A DNA stretch of 64,000 bases from Halorubrum hochsteinianum (GTDB lineage: Archaea > Halobacteriota > Halobacteria > Halobacteriales > Haloferacaceae), in the NCBI RefSeq assembly GCF_023702125.1, contig NZ_CP098415.1:1674001-1738000 (forward strand), given 5' to 3'. A model generated the notes under the pieces. It searched no databases, had not been told where the DNA came from, and saw only the letters and a list, made by a program, of their open reading frames with translations. Positions 42,089 to 51,241 of the stretch are shown here, in pieces. Both the position numbers and the translations under genes were made by a program. Every line of letters begins with the position of its first letter. The first letter of the stretch is position 1.

Positions 42089-42838
42089 TCAGTACACCAA
42101 CTCGCCCGAGATGAACTTGCGGGTGCGCTCGTTCGCCGGGTCCTCGAAGACGACCTCGGTCGGCCCCATCTCCGTGATCCCGTCGTCGAGCAGCACGGCG
42201 ACGCGGTCCGCGACGCGCTCGGCCTGATGCATGTCGTGGGTCGCGAGCGCGACGCCGATCCCCCGGTCTCGCGCCTCGCCGATCGCCTCCTCGATCACCG
42301 CGGTGTTGCGCGGGTCGAGGTCGGAGGTCGGCTCGTCGAGCAGCAGGGCGTCCGGCTCGTACGCCAGCGCCCGGGCGAAGGAGACGCGCTGGGCCTCGCC
42401 CCCCGAGAGCGAGTCGGCGTGGCGGCGCGTCTCGTCCGCCAGCCCGACCACGTCGAGGGCCTCGCGGACCGCGTCCGGGACGCCGCGCCCGAACAGCGAC
42501 CCGAGCCGGTCCGTCCACGACCGGCGGACCCGGAGCCCGTACTCGACGTTTCGCGCGACCGAGGCGTCGAAGAGGCTCGCCTCCTGGAACACCATGCCGA
42601 CGCGCCGGCGCAGGGCGAGCCGCTCGGACGCGGAGCGCGCCCACGGGTCGACCCCGTCGAGCGCGACGCGCCCCCCGTCCGGCTCCGCGGCGAGCGCGAG
42701 CAGGCGGAGCAGCGTCGTCTTGCCGACCCCGGACGGCCCGATGACCGCGAGCACCTCGCCGGCCTCGACCTCGACCGAGAGGTCCCGGAAGACTGTCTCG
42801 TCGCCGTACGCCACAGAGACGTCGGTCGCTCGGAGCAT
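42089..42838 (-). CDS. tupC: ABC transporter ATP-binding subunit, tungstate/molybdate type
   Basis: 249 residues starting [20 protein letters not shown]. It has Walker [10 protein letters not shown], signature LSGGEAQR, and Walker [11 protein letters not shown] followed by the switch His in [13 protein letters not shown]. There is no C-terminal MOP/TOBE domain. It energises import by the membrane subunit encoded just upstream; the stop of that gene overlaps its start by one base (TGATG). The substrate is inferred from the binding protein. Confidence 0.9.
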   Translation of the reverse strand: MLRATDVSVAYGDETVFRDLSVEVEAGEVLAVIGPSGVGKTTLLRLLALAAEPDGGRVALDGVDPWARSASERLALRRRVGMVFQEASLFDASVARNVEYGLRVRRSWTDRLGSLFGRGVPDAVREALDVVGLADETRRHADSLSGGEAQRVSFARALAYEPDALLLDEPTSDLDPRNTAVIEEAIGEARDRGIGVALATHDMHQAERVADRVAVLLDDGITEMGPTEVVFEDPANERTRKFISGELVY

Positions 42839-43560
42839 CAGGCGTTCACCCCGCCGTCGCCGAAGTGGACGACGACCGCGTTGACGGTCAACACGAGCGC
42901 GACGAGCACCGCGCCGAGGATCATGGCGGTCTCGTACTGGCCCTGTCGCGCCTCCAGCTGGATGGCGGTCGTCAGGGTGCGGGTCTTCGAGACCCCGTCC
43001 GCGCCGGTGATGTTGCCGCCGACGATGAGGACGGACCCGACCTCGCTGACCGCCCGGCCGAACCCGGCCAGCACCGCCGTGGCGATCCCGTAGCGCGCCT
43101 CCTTGAGGACGACGAGCGCCGCGTCGATCCGCGTCCCGCCGAGCGCGCGCGCCGCGTCGCGGACGCCGCGATCGACCCCGTCGACGGCGGCGAGCGTGAT
43201 CGCCGTGATCGGCGGCGTCGCGAGCACGAACTGCGACATGATCATCGCCTCGCGGGTGAACACGAGGTTCAGCGACCCGAGCGGCCCCTGGTTCGAGACG
43301 GCGAAGAGGACGACCAGCCCGACCACGACGCTCGGGAACCCCATCCCCGTGTTGACGACCGACTTCACGAACCCCTTCCCGGGGAAGTCGGCGAACCCGA
43401 TCGCGACCGCGACCGGCACGCTGACGAGCGTGCTCAGGGCGACGGCGGTGACGCTCACGTACAGCGAGACGTAAATGACGCTCCAGACGTACCCGTCCCT
43501 GAACGGGAGATCGAGGAGCGCCGGTGCCAGCTGCGGGATCGCCGCGAGGGACACGCTCAC
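42838..43560 (-). CDS. tupB: ABC transporter permease, tungstate/molybdate type
   Basis: 240 residues from a GTG at 43560 that overlaps the stop of the binding-protein gene by 4 nt. There are about five helices, and the EAA-type cytoplasmic loop is [45 protein letters not shown] is typical of the anion (tungstate, molybdate, sulfate) permease group. The longer frame upstream lies inside the binding-protein gene and is a shadow. It forms a tight three-gene operon with tupA and tupC. Confidence 0.9.
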   Translation of the reverse strand: MSVSLAAIPQLAPALLDLPFRDGYVWSVIYVSLYVSVTAVALSTLVSVPVAVAIGFADFPGKGFVKSVVNTGMGFPSVVVGLVVLFAVSNQGPLGSLNLVFTREAMIMSQFVLATPPITAITLAAVDGVDRGVRDAARALGGTRIDAALVVLKEARYGIATAVLAGFGRAVSEVGSVLIVGGNITGADGVSKTRTLTTAIQLEARQGQYETAMILGAVLVALVLTVNAVVVHFGDGGVNA

Positions 43561-44480
43561 TCGTCGTTGGAGTCCCCACTCCAGCCTTCCGGTACGTACT
43601 GCTGGAAGTCCGGATCCTCCGAGACTGCTCTGGGGAAGAACAACTGCTCGCCGTCCACCCGGTACTCCGAGATCGACTCCTGAACGCCCGGGCTCGTGAT
43701 CCAGCCGATGTACGCCATCGCGAGGTCGTAGTTGACGCCGTCGTGGACGCCGGGGTTCACCGCCATGACCCCGTAGGGGTTCGCGAGGATCTCCGGTCCG
43801 CCCTCGATCGGTCCCTGAACGAGGACCGTCAGGTCGATCTCCGAACGCTGCGAGATGAACGTCCCGCGATCGGAGAGCGTGTACGCGCCCTGCTGGGTGG
43901 CGATGTTCAGCGCCTCGCCCATCCCGCTGCCGGTCTCCTGATACCAGTCGCCGCCGGGGTCGATCCCGGCGGCGTCCCAGAGGTTCAACTCCTTCGTGTG
44001 GGTCCCGGAGTTGTCGCCGCGCGAGACGAACGACGCCCCCGCGTCGGCGATCGTCGTGAGCGCCTCCGTCGCCGAACTCATCCCCTGAATCCCGGCCGGG
44101 TCGCTCTCGGGGCCGACGATCACGAAGTCGTTGAACATCAGGTCGCGGCGGTTGACGCCGTACCCGTTGCGAAGGAACTCGTCTTCGAGCCCGCGGGCGT
44201 GGACCATCACCACGTCGGCGTCGCCGTTGCGGGCCGATTCGAGGGCCGCGCCGGTCCCCTGTGCGACGGCGTCGACGCTGACACCGTACATGTCCTCGAA
44301 GTCCGCGTGGATCTCGTCGAGGAGCCCGGTGTCGTAGGTGCTCGTCGTCGTCGTGAGCGTGAGCGTCTCGCCCGCGACGCCGGCCCCCGAGTCGTCGCCC
44401 CCCAGCGACGAACAGCCGGCGGTACTCGCCACCGCAGCCGTTCCCAGCGCCGCCACGAACGCTCGTCGTTGTATCGGCAT
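43557..44480 (-). CDS. tupA: Tungstate-type ABC substrate-binding lipoprotein
   Basis: 307 residues. The leader [20 protein letters not shown] ends at Cys23, a Tat-type lipoprotein signal. The anion-binding motifs are [15 protein letters not shown] near residue 44 and [16 protein letters not shown] near residue 155, which are characteristic of TupA, the tungstate-specific binding protein; phosphate and sulfate proteins differ here. It captures the oxyanion for the tungsten/molybdenum enzymes. An inverted repeat covers its start codon and a TATA-like ctatatg (minus strand) lies at about 44506-44514. Confidence 0.9.
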   Translation of the reverse strand: MPIQRRAFVAALGTAAVASTAGCSSLGGDDSGAGVAGETLTLTTTTSTYDTGLLDEIHADFEDMYGVSVDAVAQGTGAALESARNGDADVVMVHARGLEDEFLRNGYGVNRRDLMFNDFVIVGPESDPAGIQGMSSATEALTTIADAGASFVSRGDNSGTHTKELNLWDAAGIDPGGDWYQETGSGMGEALNIATQQGAYTLSDRGTFISQRSEIDLTVLVQGPIEGGPEILANPYGVMAVNPGVHDGVNYDLAMAYIGWITSPGVQESISEYRVDGEQLFFPRAVSEDPDFQQYVPEGWSGDSNDE

Positions 44481-44490
44481 AGATACAACG
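44467..44490 (-). promoter_or_regulatory. ModE-box-like inverted repeat over the tupA start
   Basis: CGTTGTATC (44467-44475), spacer of six, GATACAACG (44482-44490): a perfect 9-6-9 inverted repeat. The E. coli ModE site has the form CGnTATAT-spacer-ATATAnCG, so both the outer CG and the A/T core resemble it. It spans the tupA ATG and the expected transcription start, downstream of the TATA box, and the ModE-like gene is 102 nt away on the other strand. Confidence 0.7.
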
Positions 44491-44591
44491 GTGTGGTTTC
44501 CACCTCATATAGCTTGCGTCACCCGACCGGGTGGCGCGCTCCTCGGCGGTCGGGCGAAAGCGCCAACACGCCTCGGGGCGACCGCGGAGAC

Positions 44592-45476
44592 ATGGACGAG
44601 ACGAGCGACCCGAGTCCGGCCGCCGCCGCGGGCCGCGGCCGCGCCGCGCTCATCGAGGACGGCGTCGAGTTCGACGGCCGCGACGCGGCGCTCCTGCGCG
44701 CGGTCGACGCGGCGGGGTCGGTCGCGGGCGCGGCCTCGGAACTCGGTCGCTCCCGCGCCCGCGCCCTCTCGCGGATCGAGACGCTGGAGGGGGCCTACGG
44801 CACGCTCGTCGAGCGGCGGCGCGGCGGCGAGGGGGGCGGCGGGAGCCGGCTCGCCGCCCCGGGACGCCGCCTCCTCAACCGCTACGACCGGCTCCAGGCC
44901 GTCCTCGCGGCGACCGCGGCCGTGCCGGAGACGGTCCTCGACGGTACCGTCGCCGCCGTCGACGGGGAGCTGGCGGTCGTCGACACCGCGGTCGGCGAAC
45001 TGTCGGGCCTCCACGGCGGCGCGGGCGACGGGGACGGCGGAGATGGGCGGGACGCCGGGATGATCCCCGGCGACGCGGTCCAAGTCCGGATCGGTGCCGA
45101 CGCCGTCACCGTCAACGACGCGGCCGACGCGGTCGACCCCGACGCGACGAGCGCCCGGAACCGCCTCGCCGGACGGGTCCGAGCGATCGAGCCGGGCGAG
45201 ACGGTGTCAGCGGTCCGGATCGCGGTGGACGGGGACGGCGACGAGGCGGACGTGGCGACTGGCGGTGACGAGGCGACTGGCGGTGACGAGGCGGACGAGG
45301 CGACTGGCGGTGACGAGGCGGACGAGGCGACTGGTGGCGACGACGCGGACGACGGTGCCGTGATGGCCGCGCTGATCACCGCCGAGAGCGTCGAGCGGCT
45401 CGGTCTCGCCGCCGGCGCTCCGGTCTCGATCCGATGGAAGGCGACGGCGACCCGACTGGTGCCGCAGACCGAGTGA
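44592..45476 (+). CDS. ModE-like regulator (LysR-type HTH plus TOBE/MOP domain)
   Basis: 294 residues from the ATG at 44592 ([20 protein letters not shown]). The winged HTH is [20 protein letters not shown] then [20 protein letters not shown], the arrangement of ModE-type LysR heads. A TOBE-like region follows ([20 protein letters not shown] ... [14 protein letters not shown]), where oxyanion is bound. Between them is an expanded acidic repeat ([15 protein letters not shown], 45256-45345). It is divergent from tupABC and likely represses it when tungstate or molybdate is plentiful. Confidence 0.85.
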   Translation: MDETSDPSPAAAAGRGRAALIEDGVEFDGRDAALLRAVDAAGSVAGAASELGRSRARALSRIETLEGAYGTLVERRRGGEGGGGSRLAAPGRRLLNRYDRLQAVLAATAAVPETVLDGTVAAVDGELAVVDTAVGELSGLHGGAGDGDGGDGRDAGMIPGDAVQVRIGADAVTVNDAADAVDPDATSARNRLAGRVRAIEPGETVSAVRIAVDGDGDEADVATGGDEATGGDEADEATGGDEADEATGGDDADDGAVMAALITAESVERLGLAAGAPVSIRWKATATRLVPQTE

Positions 45477-45569
45477 TTCCGGCTCCGCGGGGTCGCGTCG
45501 CCCCTCCGCCCGTGGCAACTCCTCCCGCGCAAGCGAACGGTTTTTGCGTCGACCGACGGGAGAGGTGGT

Positions 45570-47225
45570 ATGGACGAGGACACCCCCGAGGGGGCCGCTC
45601 CGGGAGACCGGGGCGCAGCCCTCGCCGACGGCGGGACCGAGCGCGCGGACGAGCCGACCGAGGACGTCGCGCTCGACCCGTGGGGGTCGGCGTCGGTCGG
45701 CGACTACGCGGACCTCTTCGAGGAGTTCGGTATCGAGGCGTTCGACGACGTGGCCGACGGCGTGCCGGACCCGCACTACCTGATGCGTCGCGGCGTCATC
45801 TTCGGGCACCGCGAGTACGACGCGGTCGCGGAGGCGATGGCGAACGACGAGCCGTTCGCCGCGCTCTCCGGGTTCATGCCCACCGGCGACCCGCACATCG
45901 GCCACAAGCTCGTGTTCGACGAGATCATCTGGCATCAGGAGCAGGGCGGCGACGCGTTCGGGCTGATCGCCGACCTCGAAGCCCACTCGGCGCGGGGGAT
46001 GTCGTGGGGCGAGATCGACGAGCACGCGCGCAACTACCTCCTGAGTCTCCTCGCGCTCGGCTTCGACGCCGACGAGGGGGAGATCTACCGCCAGTCCGAC
46101 AACCGCGCGGTCCAGGACCTCGGGTTCGAACTCGGCTCGAAGGCGAACTTCTCGGAGTTCGAGGCGATCTACGGCTTCGACGGCGAGACGAACATCTCGC
46201 ACATGCAGAGCGTCGTCACCCAGACGGCGGACATCCTCTACCCCCAGCTCGTCGACGAGCCGAAACCCACGGTCATTCCGGTCGGCCCCGATCAGGACCC
46301 CCACGTCCGGCTCACCCGCGATCTGGCGACCCGCGTGCGCTACTTCAAGGTGACCGAGGCGTTCGCCTCCTTCGAGCTGGACGACGACGAGCGACAGCTG
46401 GTGCGGGCAGCCTACGACGCGCTCGCGGCGGACGATGCGGCCGGCGGAACCGACGGCGACGGGGAGGGCGAGACCGACGTGCGCTGCGAGGACGCGGCCG
46501 AGTGGCTCGCGGACTACGAGCCGCCGGAGAGCGACCGCGAGAGCGTCGACCTCGCGGCCGCGAAGGCGTCCGCGCTCGACAAGCTCGAAGCCGGCGGGAA
46601 GGAGCCGCTCCGCCCCCGGGTGCGCTTCTTCGACCGCAACGCCACCGACGAGGCGTTCGAGGCGCTCATCGAGGCCGTCGAGGGCGAAAAGCGCGTGTTC
46701 GAGGGCCACGTCGACGCGTTCAACCTCACCCGCGACGAGGCCGAATCGGTCGCGCGGGAGGTCGAGATCGACCACGACGGGTTCGGCTTCCGGCAGCCCT
46801 CCTCGATCTACCACCGGTTCATGACCGGGCTCACGGGCGGGAAGATGTCCTCGTCGATCCCGGCGAGCCACATCTCGCTGCTCGACGACCCCGAGGACGG
46901 CTACGACAAGGTGAAGGCCGCCACGACGGGCGGCCGCGACACCGCCGAAGAGCAGCGCGAACTCGGCGGCGAGGCCGACGAGTGCCCGGTCTACGAGCTG
47001 TACGCCTACCTGCTGGCGGGCGACGACGACGAACTCACCAAAGAAGTCTACTCCGAGTGCGTCAACGGCGAGCGGCTCTGTGGCGGCTGTAAGGAGCAGG
47101 CCGCGGAGCTCATGCGCGAGTTCCTCGAAGATCATCAGGAGAAGCGCGCGGAGGCCGAGGAACTGCTCGCCGACCTCGACATCGACCTGGACTCGGACCG
47201 GCGCGGCACCGGCGGCGAGCACTGA
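45570..47225 (+). CDS. trpS: Tryptophan--tRNA ligase
   Basis: 551 residues starting MDEDTPEGAAPGDRGAALAD. It has the HIGH-type motif PTGDPHIGHK near residue 106 and the KMSKS-type GGKMSSS near residue 426. FIGHREYDAVAEAM-like (here IFGHREYDAVAEAM) and LADLEAHSARGMSW are family landmarks of archaeal TrpRS. A long acidic insertion (AAGGTDGDGEGETDVRC) and a disordered N-terminus reflect the haloarchaeal setting. The C-terminus has CVNGERLCGGCKEQ, a possible metal site. Confidence 0.96.
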   Translation: MDEDTPEGAAPGDRGAALADGGTERADEPTEDVALDPWGSASVGDYADLFEEFGIEAFDDVADGVPDPHYLMRRGVIFGHREYDAVAEAMANDEPFAALSGFMPTGDPHIGHKLVFDEIIWHQEQGGDAFGLIADLEAHSARGMSWGEIDEHARNYLLSLLALGFDADEGEIYRQSDNRAVQDLGFELGSKANFSEFEAIYGFDGETNISHMQSVVTQTADILYPQLVDEPKPTVIPVGPDQDPHVRLTRDLATRVRYFKVTEAFASFELDDDERQLVRAAYDALAADDAAGGTDGDGEGETDVRCEDAAEWLADYEPPESDRESVDLAAAKASALDKLEAGGKEPLRPRVRFFDRNATDEAFEALIEAVEGEKRVFEGHVDAFNLTRDEAESVAREVEIDHDGFGFRQPSSIYHRFMTGLTGGKMSSSIPASHISLLDDPEDGYDKVKAATTGGRDTAEEQRELGGEADECPVYELYAYLLAGDDDELTKEVYSECVNGERLCGGCKEQAAELMREFLEDHQEKRAEAEELLADLDIDLDSDRRGTGGEH

Positions 47226-47269
47226 GCCGACGCGAGCGAGACGCGCCGGTTACCGACTTTTTATCCCGC

Positions 47270-47513
47270 TGTGGCGCGCGCCTCCGAGGCCGCCCCGCGG
47301 CCGAGGAGCGTGCGCGAGGGAGTCGGTCGCCGGAGCGAAGCGACGGCGACCGACGAGGCTGGGGAGGCGTAAGGCTGTGGTTGCGGTGCTGTTGCGGGGC
47401 GGGACTCGAAGGGGCAGCCGGGAGGCGGACAGAGGCGACGTAAGCACCGCAGCGAGCAACGCGAGCGAGGAGCGCAACGAGCGTCTGTCCGCCTCCCGGC
47501 TGGGGCTTCGGTG
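47270..47513 (+). repeat. Structured intergenic repeat, copy D (three hairpins)
   Basis: P1 spans 47274-47316 (GCGCGCGCCTC ... GCGGCCGAGGAGCGTGCG). P2 pairs GTCGGTCGCCG (47322-47332) with CGGCGACCGAC (47344-47354). P3 pairs 47415-47433 with 47484-47502 over 19 perfect base pairs, CAGCCGGGAGGCGGACAGA with its complement. The linker gaggctggggaggcgtaagg and ggactcgaaggggcag and the tail ctggggcttcggtgg match the other copies. It lies in the convergent gap between trpS and the DUF5518 gene, with a TATA-like ctttttatc at 47257-47265; there is no other gene in this gap. Confidence 0.88.
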
Positions 47514-47593
47514 GTCGTGTTCTCGGTAGCGACCGCATCGCACCGAGCGGTCAGAACTTCGCCGATATTCTCGTCGCCGCGGCCCCTCTCACA

Positions 47594-47974
47594 CTACAGC
47601 TCCTCTTTCAGGTACACGCCGAGCAGACCGCCGAGCGCGCTCAACACGACGGTGTAGGCGACGCCGCCGGCCACGGCGATAGCACCGAGCACGAAGACGC
47701 CGCCGAACGCGAGGCCGAGTTCGAGCGGGATCGGAAAGAACCCCAAAAGCGGGAGGAGCACCAACCCGACCAGCAGGATGGCGGCGATCGGGATCGACGC
47801 GATGAACCCGGAGAGCGCGCCGACCCGAAGCCCGCCGTCGGTGTCGCCGCTACCGTCGTCGTTCAAGTAGCCGGCGACCGCCCCGCCGAGGAGCGGGCCG
47901 ATACCGGTAACGGAGAGCAGGACCGACGCGACCGCGCCGACGACCGCGTTGAGGAGGGTGTTTTCGGTGTCCAT
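47594..47974 (-). CDS. DUF5518 membrane protein
   Basis: 126 residues starting MDTENTLLNAVVGAVASVLL. It has four hydrophobic segments. The LLGGAVAGYLNDDGSGDTDG segment followed by LRVGALSGFIASIPIAAILL matches the haloarchaeal DUF5518 family, and the C-terminus is SALGGLLGVYLKEEL. The function is unknown. The ATG at 47974 gives the family start; a longer frame upstream adds non-family sequence. Confidence 0.85.
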   Translation of the reverse strand: MDTENTLLNAVVGAVASVLLSVTGIGPLLGGAVAGYLNDDGSGDTDGGLRVGALSGFIASIPIAAILLVGLVLLPLLGFFPIPLELGLAFGGVFVLGAIAVAGGVAYTVVLSALGGLLGVYLKEEL

Positions 47975-48099
47975 ACGGACTCGAACTCTCGGCGGCCGCA
48001 TACGCTTTGCGGACGACGCCGCCCGGAAAACGACCGATAGCCGAACCCCCGTGCGTCCCGAGCCGATGGTTTATGAGGCGGGCGGTACCTGTCACGGGT

Positions 48100-50157
48100 A
48101 TGAGCGAGGAGGAGGCCATCCACGTCGCGGACGTCAGCGAGGGGATCGGCGGCGACGCGACGGCGGACCCGGGCGCTCCGGTCGAACTCCCGGTCGTCGA
48201 CGTGCTCACCGGCCGGTCGTTCATCACCGGGAAGAGCGGGTCCGGGAAGAGCAACACCGCGAGCGTCGTCATCGAGAACCTCCTCGACAACGGGTTCCCC
48301 GTGATGATCGTCGACACGGACGGGGAGTACTACGGCCTGAAAGAAGAGTACGAGATCCTCCACGCCGGTGCCGACGACGAGTGCGACATCGTCGTCTCGC
48401 CGGAACACGCCGAGAAGCTGGCGAACCTCGCCTTAGAGCAGAACGTCCCGATCATCTTAGACGTCTCCGGCTACCTCGAAGAGGACACGGCGAACGAACT
48501 CCTCTTAGAAGTGGTCAAACAGCTGTTCGCGAAGGAGAAGCGCATGAAGAAGCCGTTCCTGCTCGTCATCGAGGAGTGCCACGAGTACATCCCCGAGGGC
48601 GGCGGGATGGACGAGACGGGGAAGATGCTGATCAAGGTCGGCAAGCGCGGCCGGAAGCACGGCCTCGGCATCGTCGGGATCAGCCAGCGCCCGGCCGACG
48701 TGAAAAAGGACTTCATCACCCAGTGCGACTGGCTCTGCTGGCACCGGCTCACGTGGGACAACGACACGAAGGTGGTCGGGCGCATCCTCGGCTCGAAGTA
48801 CGCCAGCGCGGTCGAGGACCTCGGCGACGGCGAGGCCTTTCTGATGACCGACTGGGACGAGTCGATCCGCCGGATCCAGTTCCACCGCAAGCAGACGTTC
48901 GACGCGGGCGCGACCCCCGGGCTCGACGACTTCGAGCGCCCGGAGCTGAAGTCGGTCTCCAGCGACCTCGTGGGCGAACTCCAGTCCATCTCCGACGAGC
49001 AGGAGCGCCGCGAGTCGGAGCTCGCCGACCTCCGGCAGGAGCTCGACAAGAAGGATCAGCGCATCCAGGAGCTGGAACGCGAACTGGAGGAGGCCCGCGA
49101 CCTGAGCAACATGGCCGACCAGTTCGCACAGGCGCTGCTCGGGAAGGCCGAGGCCCCGTACCGCGGCGGCGGCGGGCGACCGCCGGCCGGCGGCGACCGC
49201 CTCGGGCCCGCTACCGCAGAAGATCAGGACTCCGAGGGCGGCGATGCCGGCGACCAGTCCGTGCTCAAGTCGTACGACGAGGCGGTCGCCGCGACCGAGG
49301 GGGGCGGAGAGACCGACGCGACCCCGACAGACGACGCCGAGACCGCGACCGAGTCGGCCGAATCGGCCGCCGACGGCGGTGCGGAAGTCGACCCGGACGC
49401 CGCTGGCTCCGCCCGCGCGGCCGCCGACTCCGCCCGCGCGACCGCCGAGTCGACGGCCTCGGGCTCGGCGGCCGTGGACGAGTCCGGCCCGCCGGACGAC
49501 GTCGACCCCGTCACCCGCGACGACGTGGCCGAGAGCGCGCTCCGGTTCGACGACGCGATCGAACTCGGCACCCGCGAGGCCGTCATCGAGGAGCTCCGGT
49601 CGCGGATCGAGTCGCTCCCGGAGCTCTCCCGCGGGATGCTCCGCCACTACCGCCGCGAGGGCGCGAGCGACCCCGTGGCCGCCCACATCGACGCCGGCGG
49701 CGACGGCGACTCCGGGCACGCCTACAGCCGCCACCGGCCGATCCGGCGCGCGGGACTCATCCGCCACGCCGGCCGCGGTCACTACGCCTACGCGGTCCCG
49801 GACCTCGTCCGCGAGGCGTACGCGGACCGGCTCGACGAGGCGCAGGTCGACGAGGTCGTCCGCGCGGTCGAGACCGTCTTCGTCCCGCCCGCCGAGCTGA
49901 GCTACCCGTCGGACGCCGACCCGGACGACGTCGCCGGCCCGGAACCCGCGGACGACCTCCATCCGTCCGGCGAGCACGCCCGCGACGAGCGGACCGTCGC
50001 CGAGGACGGCGACGCGCTCGCGGCCGACGGCGACCCGACATCGGAGGACCCGCGCGCCGCGTCCGACGGGGAGGCCGGCGCGGACGGGGGCGAGTCGCCC
50101 GCCGACTCCGGGCTGAGCGACGCCGCGCGACGGTTCGCCGAGCGGTCGGAGCGCTGA
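48100..50157 (+). CDS. HerA-like ATPase with coiled coil and C-terminal winged-helix region
   Basis: 685 residues from the ATG at 48100 (MSEEEAIHVADVSEGIGGDA). Walker A GKSGSGKS is at about residues 44-51, followed by FPVMIVDTDGEYYGL. LLVIEECHEYIPEGGG is Walker B, and GIVGISQRPADVKKDFITQC is the sensor and arginine-finger region. A coiled coil spans about 300-345 (LADLRQELDKKDQRIQELER), then a long acidic linker. A conserved-looking C-terminal domain (LSRGMLRHYRREGASDPVAA ... VDEVVRAVETVF) precedes an acidic tail. It is distinct from the gene at 1477; neither has a nurA neighbour. It probably moves or remodels DNA. Confidence 0.85.
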   Translation: MSEEEAIHVADVSEGIGGDATADPGAPVELPVVDVLTGRSFITGKSGSGKSNTASVVIENLLDNGFPVMIVDTDGEYYGLKEEYEILHAGADDECDIVVSPEHAEKLANLALEQNVPIILDVSGYLEEDTANELLLEVVKQLFAKEKRMKKPFLLVIEECHEYIPEGGGMDETGKMLIKVGKRGRKHGLGIVGISQRPADVKKDFITQCDWLCWHRLTWDNDTKVVGRILGSKYASAVEDLGDGEAFLMTDWDESIRRIQFHRKQTFDAGATPGLDDFERPELKSVSSDLVGELQSISDEQERRESELADLRQELDKKDQRIQELERELEEARDLSNMADQFAQALLGKAEAPYRGGGGRPPAGGDRLGPATAEDQDSEGGDAGDQSVLKSYDEAVAATEGGGETDATPTDDAETATESAESAADGGAEVDPDAAGSARAAADSARATAESTASGSAAVDESGPPDDVDPVTRDDVAESALRFDDAIELGTREAVIEELRSRIESLPELSRGMLRHYRREGASDPVAAHIDAGGDGDSGHAYSRHRPIRRAGLIRHAGRGHYAYAVPDLVREAYADRLDEAQVDEVVRAVETVFVPPAELSYPSDADPDDVAGPEPADDLHPSGEHARDERTVAEDGDALAADGDPTSEDPRAASDGEAGADGGESPADSGLSDAARRFAERSER

Positions 50158-50209
50158 GCCCCGTTTCCGGCGGCTGGTCGAGGTCGGCGGCGGCGAGCCT
50201 CTCGACGGG

Positions 50210-51163
50210 TCAGAACGGCAGCGAGAGGTACTCGCTCGGGACCGCGTTCCGCGCGGTCACCTGCGGGTCGACCACCTGACTGACCTCCAGTCCGCCGACG
50301 AGGCTCGAAAAGAGGTACGCGTCGGTGCGCGAGAGGCCGTGGTGGTGCGCCAGCAGGTCCAGCATGTCGCCGTTCGCCAGTTCGACGGCCTCCTCCAGCG
50401 TCTCGGCGCTGGCGAGGGTCTTCACCGCGTCGCCGGTGTCGACGACGGGTCGGTCCAGCGAGACGGTCGGGTCCTCGATCACGGAGAGCGTCGCGTCGAC
50501 CTCGACCGCGATCTCCGCGCCGGTCCCGCACATCTCGCCGTCGGCCATCGCGGCCTTCGCGTCCCCCATCGCCAGCATCGCGCCCTCCTGAAACACCGGG
50601 AAGTAGACGGTCGTCCCGCCGGTCACGTCGGTCGTGTCGAGGTTGCCGCCGTGGTCGTCGGGGGTGAGCGTCGAGACCGTCTCCCCGCCCGTGGCGACGC
50701 CGATGGTCCCGATCACCGGCTCGATCGGCACGTCGATCCCCTCGAAGTCGATCCGGCCGCCGTCACCGTTCTCGGGGCCGCCGGCCTCACCGTCGACCGC
50801 GCCTCCACCCTCCACCTCGGTGACCCGCGTCGCGGGGTGGTCGATCTCCGGGTCGTCCTGAAGCAGACCGAATCCGGGTGCCGTGAGCACTCGGCCGCGG
50901 TCCTCGGCGACTCGGACGGCCTCGATGTCGACCGCGAGCACGTCGCCCGGACTCGCGCCCGCCACCGCGATCGGCCCGGTCGCGGCGTTGACCTCTTCGG
51001 GGATCGCGTCGAGAAGGTCGTCGTCGCTCTGGATCGCCCCGTTCAGGCTGTCGATCGTCTCGATCGTCACCGACTCGCCGTCGTCGGCCTCGTAGACCGG
51101 GTCCATCTCGGGGCCGAACTCGTAGACGTGTCCGTCGAGGTGTGAGACGCGTTCGCGTGGCAT
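50210..51163 (-). CDS. Acetamidase/formamidase family protein
   Basis: 317 residues starting MPRERVSHLDGHVYEFGPEM. The ATGPIAVAGASPGDVLAVDI segment, GTIGVATGG, and the metal/amide site region DDHGGNLDTTDVTGGTTVYF with FQEGAMLAMGDAKAAMADGE are those of the acetamidase/formamidase family. It hydrolyses short-chain amides to ammonia and a carboxylate. Length is normal. No urea or nitrile genes are adjacent, so the natural substrate is uncertain. Confidence 0.93.
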   Translation of the reverse strand: MPRERVSHLDGHVYEFGPEMDPVYEADDGESVTIETIDSLNGAIQSDDDLLDAIPEEVNAATGPIAVAGASPGDVLAVDIEAVRVAEDRGRVLTAPGFGLLQDDPEIDHPATRVTEVEGGGAVDGEAGGPENGDGGRIDFEGIDVPIEPVIGTIGVATGGETVSTLTPDDHGGNLDTTDVTGGTTVYFPVFQEGAMLAMGDAKAAMADGEMCGTGAEIAVEVDATLSVIEDPTVSLDRPVVDTGDAVKTLASAETLEEAVELANGDMLDLLAHHHGLSRTDAYLFSSLVGGLEVSQVVDPQVTARNAVPSEYLSLPF

Positions 51164-51241
51164 CGGGTCGGTATCTGCGCCGCACCCTAAAAAATCCGGG
51201 CGACTGACTCGACGCGACGAGAGCGTCGCGCTCCGAGGGTG

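Noticed and set aside
42838-44508. A 556-codon fusion of the tungstate permease with upstream sequence
   Set aside because: The upstream part is the out-of-frame antisense-like shadow of the tupA gene; the GTG at 43560 overlapping the tupA stop is the natural start.
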